Assembly: GCA_035502775.1 (NCBI GenBank)
Contig: DATJUB010000039.1
Coordinates: 1 to 64,000 of the forward strand
Direction of reading: 5' to 3'
From: 67-14 sp035502775
Lineage (GTDB): Bacteria; Actinomycetota; Thermoleophilia; Solirubrobacterales; 70-9
DNA length: 64,000 nucleotides
Shown here: one piece after another, positions 60,833-64,000 of the stretch
Position numbering within the stretch: position 1 is the first letter of the stretch
Layout of the letters: each line of letters opens with the position of its first letter
The notes under the pieces: generated by a model
The model's input: the letters and a program-made list of their open reading frames with translations, nothing else
Databases searched by the model: none
Told to the model about the DNA's origin: nothing
Program-made: the position numbers and the translations under genes

Positions 60833-62221
60833 ATGAGCGGGCACGCAGAGATCACCACCGAAGGGAAAGCAGACGCAGCCGCAATCGGGGCGGGCGGGGC
60901 GCCGCGGGTCTGCGTGATCGGCGCCGGCTCGTCGGGCATCACCGCCATTCAGAGCCTCAAGGAACGTGGCATCGAGTTCGTCTGCTTCGAGAAAGGCTCG
61001 AACATCGGCGGGAACTGGCGCTACAACAACGACAACGGCATGTCCGCCGCGTACAAGTCGCTGCACATCAACACCTCCCGGCAGATGATGGCCTACGCCA
61101 AGTTCCCGATGCCGGACGATTATCCGGACTATCCCGACCATTTCCAGATCGCCGAATACTTCGACCGGTACGCCGATCATTTCGGCCTGCGCGACATGAT
61201 CAGGTTCAACACCGAGGTGCTCCACGTGGATCCGATCGAAGGGGGCGGCTGGACCGTCCGCTACGCGGACGAGCAAGACGAGGAACGCAGCGAGATATTC
61301 ACCGACGTGCTCGTCTGCAACGGCCATCACTGGGACGCCCGCTGGCCCGAACCGGCCTTCCCCGGCAGTGACGAGTTCGAAGGCGTCCAGATGCACGCCC
61401 ACGACTACCGCACCCCCGAGATCTTCGAAGGAAAACGCGCACTCGTGCTCGGGATCGGCAACTCGGCGACCGACATCGCGGTCGAAGCCTCGAGGATCGC
61501 CGACGCGACCTTTCTCGCGATGCGCCGGGGCGCCTGGATCATGCCCAAGTACCTGGGTGGAATGCCGAGCGACAAGGCGACCACCGGGGCGATCGCCCGG
61601 GCGCCGCTCGCTCTGCAGAGCCTCTTCCTCAAGGCGGCCCTGCGCCTGTCGGTCGGCAAGCTGGAGGACTATGGCCTGCCGAAGCCCGATCACGAGCCAC
61701 TCCACGCCCATCCGACCGTCTCCGCCGACCTGATCGGGCGGCTCGGTCACGGCGACATCAAGGTGAAGCCGAACATCGAGCGGCTCGAAGGAGACACGGT
61801 CGTTTTCACCGACGGCAGCCGTGAACGGATCGACATCGTCATCTACTGCACCGGCTATCGGATCACCTTTCCGTTCTTCGACGACGCCGTGATCAGCACG
61901 CAGGACAACCAGGTCGATCTCTACAGGCGGGTCGCCTCGATCGATCATCCCGGGCTCTACTTCATCGGCCTGATCCAGCCGCTCGGCGCGATCATGCCTC
62001 TCGCGGAAGCGCAATCCGAATGGGTCGCGGAGCTGATCGCCGGACACGGCAGTCTCCCGGACCGCTCGACCATGGCGCGTGAGGTGGCGAAAGAGCAGTC
62101 AGAGATGAAACGGCGCTACGTCAGTTCGAAACGCCACACGATTCAGGTCGACTTCGATCCCTACTTGCGGGACGTCTCGCGTGAACGTGCCCGCTCCAGG
62201 GCGCGAGCCGCTTCCAGCTGA
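60833..62221 (+). CDS. Flavin-containing monooxygenase
   Basis: 462 residues. FAD-binding VCVIGAGSSGITAIQSL (GxGxxG), then EKGSNIGGNWRYNND typical of FMO/Baeyer-Villiger type enzymes, an FMO-type HAHDYRTPEIFEGKRAL segment and the NADPH-binding LVLGIGNSATDIAVE. The YCTGYRITFPFF segment matches the conserved C-terminal ATG/CTG motif. It oxygenates N- or S-containing or ketone substrates with NADPH and O2; substrate unknown. ATG 60833 is favoured over upstream in-frame starts by similarity and by the -10 hexamer. Its 3' end overlaps a minus-strand gene by 61 nt. Confidence 0.92.
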   Translation: MSGHAEITTEGKADAAAIGAGGAPRVCVIGAGSSGITAIQSLKERGIEFVCFEKGSNIGGNWRYNNDNGMSAAYKSLHINTSRQMMAYAKFPMPDDYPDYPDHFQIAEYFDRYADHFGLRDMIRFNTEVLHVDPIEGGGWTVRYADEQDEERSEIFTDVLVCNGHHWDARWPEPAFPGSDEFEGVQMHAHDYRTPEIFEGKRALVLGIGNSATDIAVEASRIADATFLAMRRGAWIMPKYLGGMPSDKATTGAIARAPLALQSLFLKAALRLSVGKLEDYGLPKPDHEPLHAHPTVSADLIGRLGHGDIKVKPNIERLEGDTVVFTDGSRERIDIVIYCTGYRITFPFFDDAVISTQDNQVDLYRRVASIDHPGLYFIGLIQPLGAIMPLAEAQSEWVAELIAGHGSLPDRSTMAREVAKEQSEMKRRYVSSKRHTIQVDFDPYLRDVSRERARSRARAASS

Positions 62222-62466
62222 CGGATCCGGCCCCCGTGTGAGCTTTCGGCGACCGGCCTGACACCGCCGCCGTGGGGTCCCCGGCGCGGACCGCGCGGGA
62301 ATTGGGGGTGAGGCCGTCGGCGGCCGTGATCGTCGCCGCGGTTGTCTTCCTCCGCCGCTTCCGGCTCGGGCTTCGGCTGGGCCGCCCACCAGAGCAGGTA
62401 GATCATTCCCACGACCGGAATCTTGAGAACGACCAGCAGAAAGAACATGGGCCAGAAGCCAATCAC
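62161..62466 (-). CDS. Small membrane protein of unknown function
   Basis: 101 residues. An N-terminal hydrophobic helix (FFLLVVLKIPVVGMIYLLWWAA) follows GFWPM, and the rest is a charged, Arg/His/Pro-rich cytoplasmic tail. GTG 62466 lies 7 nt after TAAACT on the minus strand, a leaderless layout. Its last 61 nt are antisense to the end of the monooxygenase gene, so its exact end could be the weak part. The strong helix and the gap it fills argue that it is real. Confidence 0.65.
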   Translation of the reverse strand: MIGFWPMFFLLVVLKIPVVGMIYLLWWAAQPKPEPEAAEEDNRGDDHGRRRPHPQFPRGPRRGPHGGGVRPVAESSHGGRIRQLEAARALERARSRETSRK

Positions 62467-62473
62467 CGCTGAA

Positions 62474-62479
62474 AGTTTA
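62474..62479 (-). promoter_or_regulatory. Leaderless-type -10 for the small membrane protein
   Basis: TAAACT on the minus strand, 7 nt before the GTG at 62466; no SD in between. Confidence 0.4.
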
Positions 62480-62986
62480 GCTGGATGTCAAACCGTCGGC
62501 CCACATTTCGAGAGCGGCCACCTGGGCCTCCTCGAGTCCGAGCTCGGGCTCGGTGGGCACCAGGAGCGTCGGGACCCCGGCCGCCTCGCGTTCCGCGGCC
62601 CACTCGAAACAGCTCTGGTCGAAGGAGTCGTCGATCCAGGCCAGCGGGCGTTCCGGGGCGAATGAGTCGAGTGGTCCGAGTTTCCAGTGGGCCGACGCGA
62701 AACGGGGCGGGGTGGGACCGGCCCGGTCGAACTCGATCACGGCGAGCGGTCCGATGCCGATGATCGTCGGCAGGTGATCGTTCGCCCGGTCCTGCCAGCC
62801 GGTGGCCCAGACCAGCTCGAAGCTCCGGCTCAGGCGCCGTAGGCGTTCGCCGGCGGCGACCGAGATGCAGTGGGGTGTTCCGTCGATCAGCTCGAAGCGA
62901 AAACCGGGTCCTGCAGGAGTTTCTTCAAAGCCGAAAAGGCTGATCACGCCGTCGATGTCGACCGCGAGCATCGGTAGATTGGGCAC
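62477..62986 (-). CDS. HAD-like protein (Swiss Army Knife HAD type)
   Basis: 169 residues. The N-terminal LAVDIDGVISLFG supplies the DxD nucleophile pair of HAD hydrolases, and LVWATGWQDRANDHLPTIIG matches the small HAD domains described from Swiss Army Knife RNA repair proteins. A late acidic motif WIDDSFD completes the metal site. It has no cap domain, so a macromolecular or small phosphate substrate is possible. GTG 62986 follows TAGCAT by 6 nt (leaderless); ATG 62971 is an alternative. It is divergent from rpsL. The family name is from memory of motifs. Confidence 0.75.
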   Translation of the reverse strand: MPNLPMLAVDIDGVISLFGFEETPAGPGFRFELIDGTPHCISVAAGERLRRLSRSFELVWATGWQDRANDHLPTIIGIGPLAVIEFDRAGPTPPRFASAHWKLGPLDSFAPERPLAWIDDSFDQSCFEWAAEREAAGVPTLLVPTEPELGLEEAQVAALEMWADGLTSS

Positions 62987-62992
62987 GCGACC

Positions 62993-62998
62993 ATGCTA
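62993..62998 (-). promoter_or_regulatory. Leaderless-type -10 for the HAD-like gene
   Basis: TAGCAT on the minus strand, 6 nt before GTG 62986, back to back with the rpsL promoter. Confidence 0.4.
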
Positions 62999-63008
62999 CG
63001 GGCTGAAC

Positions 63009-63041
63009 TTGGCAACACGTCTCTGAAAAGACGTGTAGTAT
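63009..63041 (+). promoter_or_regulatory. rpsL promoter with embedded inverted repeat
   Basis: TAGTAT (63036-63041) ends 8 nt before the GTG of rpsL, again leaderless. TTGGCA at 63009-63014 could be part of the -35, although the 21-bp spacing is long. Between them a perfect 8-bp inverted repeat, ACACGTCT (63015-63022) and AGACGTGT (63029-63036), fills the spacer and touches the -10. It looks like an operator. Confidence 0.55.
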
Positions 63042-63049
63042 CCCCCGCC

Positions 63050-63445
63050 GTGCCTAATACCAATCAACTCGTACGCAAGGGCCGCAAGCGCCCCAAGAAG
63101 AAGGTCACCACCCCTGGTCTGAAGTCAGGGCAGGGCAACAAGAAGAAAGTCGCCGCTCCTCAGCGTCGTGGCGTCTGCACCCGTGTTGCCACGGTCACCC
63201 CGAAGAAGCCGAACTCGGCTCTTCGCAAGATTGCACGAGTTCGTCTCGCTCACGGTATGGAAGTCACGGCATACATTCCCGGTGAGGGACACAACCTCCA
63301 GGAGCACTCCGTCGTGCTCATTCGTGGCGGTCGAGTCAAGGACCTTCCCGGTGTCCGTTACAAAGTGGTGCGTGGCACGCTCGACGCGGCCGGTGTTTCC
63401 GATCGCAAGCAGGCCCGCTCCCGTTATGGAGTGAAAGCAAGCTAA
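63050..63445 (+). CDS. rpsL: 30S ribosomal protein S12
   Basis: 131 residues from GTG 63050 (VPNTNQLVRKGRKRPKKK). It has the decoding-centre loops TPKKPNSALRK and PGEGHNLQEHSVVLIRGGR with the lysines that are wild type for streptomycin sensitivity. The frame extends to 62993, but the -10 hexamer lies inside that extension, so GTG 63050 is preferred. Its TAA overlaps the ATG of rpsG. Confidence 0.97.
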   Translation: MPNTNQLVRKGRKRPKKKVTTPGLKSGQGNKKKVAAPQRRGVCTRVATVTPKKPNSALRKIARVRLAHGMEVTAYIPGEGHNLQEHSVVLIRGGRVKDLPGVRYKVVRGTLDAAGVSDRKQARSRYGVKAS

Positions 63446-63915
63446 TGGCACGCCGTTCCGCAGCAACGATCCGTCCCGTAGAGGCGGACACCAAGTACCG
63501 CAGCCGTCTGGTTCAGCAGATCATCAACAAGGTCATGCTCCACGGCAAGAAGTCAACTGCCGAGCGCATCACGTATGACGCTCTCGCGATCGTCGCCGAG
63601 CGCTCCGGTGAAGACGCCGTCGAGACCCTCGAAGAGGCGATCAAGCAGCTGACCCCCGCTCTTGAAGTACGGTCCCGCCGAGTCGGTGGAGCCACCTACC
63701 AGGTTCCGGTCGAAGTCCCGGCCCGCCGCGCCCGCACCCTCGCGGTCCGCTGGCTCGTCGATTTCTCCCGCAACCGCAACGAGTACGCGATGTCAGAGCG
63801 TCTCGCCAACGAGATCCTCGACGCGACCAAGCAGCAGGGCAACGCCTTCAAGCGCAAGGACGACATCTTCCGCATGGCGCAGGCCAACAAGGCATTCGCC
63901 CACTACCGCTGGTAG
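63445..63915 (+). CDS. rpsG: 30S ribosomal protein S7
   Basis: 156 residues, normal length, starting ARRSAATIRPVEADTKYRSR and ending AQANKAFAHYRW. It binds the 3' major domain of 16S rRNA and forms part of the exit site. Its ATG overlaps the rpsL stop by one base. In most bacteria fusA and tuf follow in the str operon; here a strong terminator follows instead within the window. Confidence 0.98.
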   Translation: MARRSAATIRPVEADTKYRSRLVQQIINKVMLHGKKSTAERITYDALAIVAERSGEDAVETLEEAIKQLTPALEVRSRRVGGATYQVPVEVPARRARTLAVRWLVDFSRNRNEYAMSERLANEILDATKQQGNAFKRKDDIFRMAQANKAFAHYRW

Positions 63916-63944
63916 CTGTTACCGGGTAGTAGGCAGGCACTTCG

Positions 63945-63977
63945 AAAAGGCCGCCCCGATGGGGCGGCCTTTTCTGT
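63945..63977 (+). terminator. Intrinsic terminator after rpsG
   Basis: A 13-bp perfect stem (63945-63957 with 63961-63973), loop GAT, ending in TTTTCTGTT. Confidence 0.92.
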
Positions 63978-64000
63978 TGGTGGGACGGTGAGCGAGCGGC

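Overview
The window is high-GC DNA that reads as a Gram-positive-type actinobacterium. Three things point to the class Thermoleophilia, probably Solirubrobacterales: actinobacterial-style RpoB, RpoC, NusG and ribosomal proteins; very large exported proteins built from two-cysteine Ig-like repeats; and several genes whose start codon sits 6-10 nt after a -10 hexamer with no Shine-Dalgarno (SD) sequence (leaderless style). The lineage call is inference from protein flavour; no 16S rRNA is present.

Layout. (1) 44-3380, minus strand: an envelope-stress style operon (PspC/LiaF-like membrane protein, PspC-containing histidine kinase, LuxR-type response regulator) joined by ATGA overlaps, with a divergent MerR-type regulator at 3468-4235. 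(2) 4267-4339: tRNA-Thr(GGT). (3) 4398-7447: a putative lipoprotein and an 805-residue membrane protein. (4) 7642-29722: four giant secreted proteins. The first is a parallel beta-helix protein with two collagen-like segments; the next three lie in one apparent operon and carry Ig-like, PKD, DUF11 and TolB/WD40-type repeats. All four end in a basic Lys/Arg-rich tail, and a strong terminator follows at 29736. (5) 29910-32313: rpmG-secE-nusG-rplK-rplA with a terminator. (6) 32438-50330: an exported protein and an exopolysaccharide/capsule locus of Wzx/Wzy type (CpsB-type phosphatase, flippase, Wzc-like tyrosine kinase, two polymerase/ligase-like proteins, glycosyltransferases, methyltransferases, acetyltransferase, exported glycoside hydrolase, initiating sugar transferase). 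This block sits between rplA and rplJ, which are adjacent in most bacteria. (7) 50484-59445: rplJ-rplL-rpoB-rpoC, with an L10 leader/attenuator upstream of rplJ. (8) 59575-62986: glycerophosphodiester phosphodiesterase, flavin monooxygenase, a small membrane protein and a HAD-like protein. (9) 63050-63915: rpsL-rpsG, closed by a terminator.

How it fits together. The housekeeping transcription/translation cluster is interleaved with cell-surface functions: surface fibres or adhesins before it, and polysaccharide assembly inside it. A plausible reading (inference) is that the giant proteins and the polysaccharide together make an extracellular matrix, with the basic C-termini possibly holding the proteins to the anionic surface, and that the PspC three-component system watches the envelope. 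The least explained signals are two structured leader RNAs (14963-15157 and 48541-48686), two genes whose conserved or hydrophobic N-terminus begins upstream of any ATG/GTG/TTG, an inverted repeat inside the rpsL promoter, and an unusual rifampicin-region sequence in RpoB.
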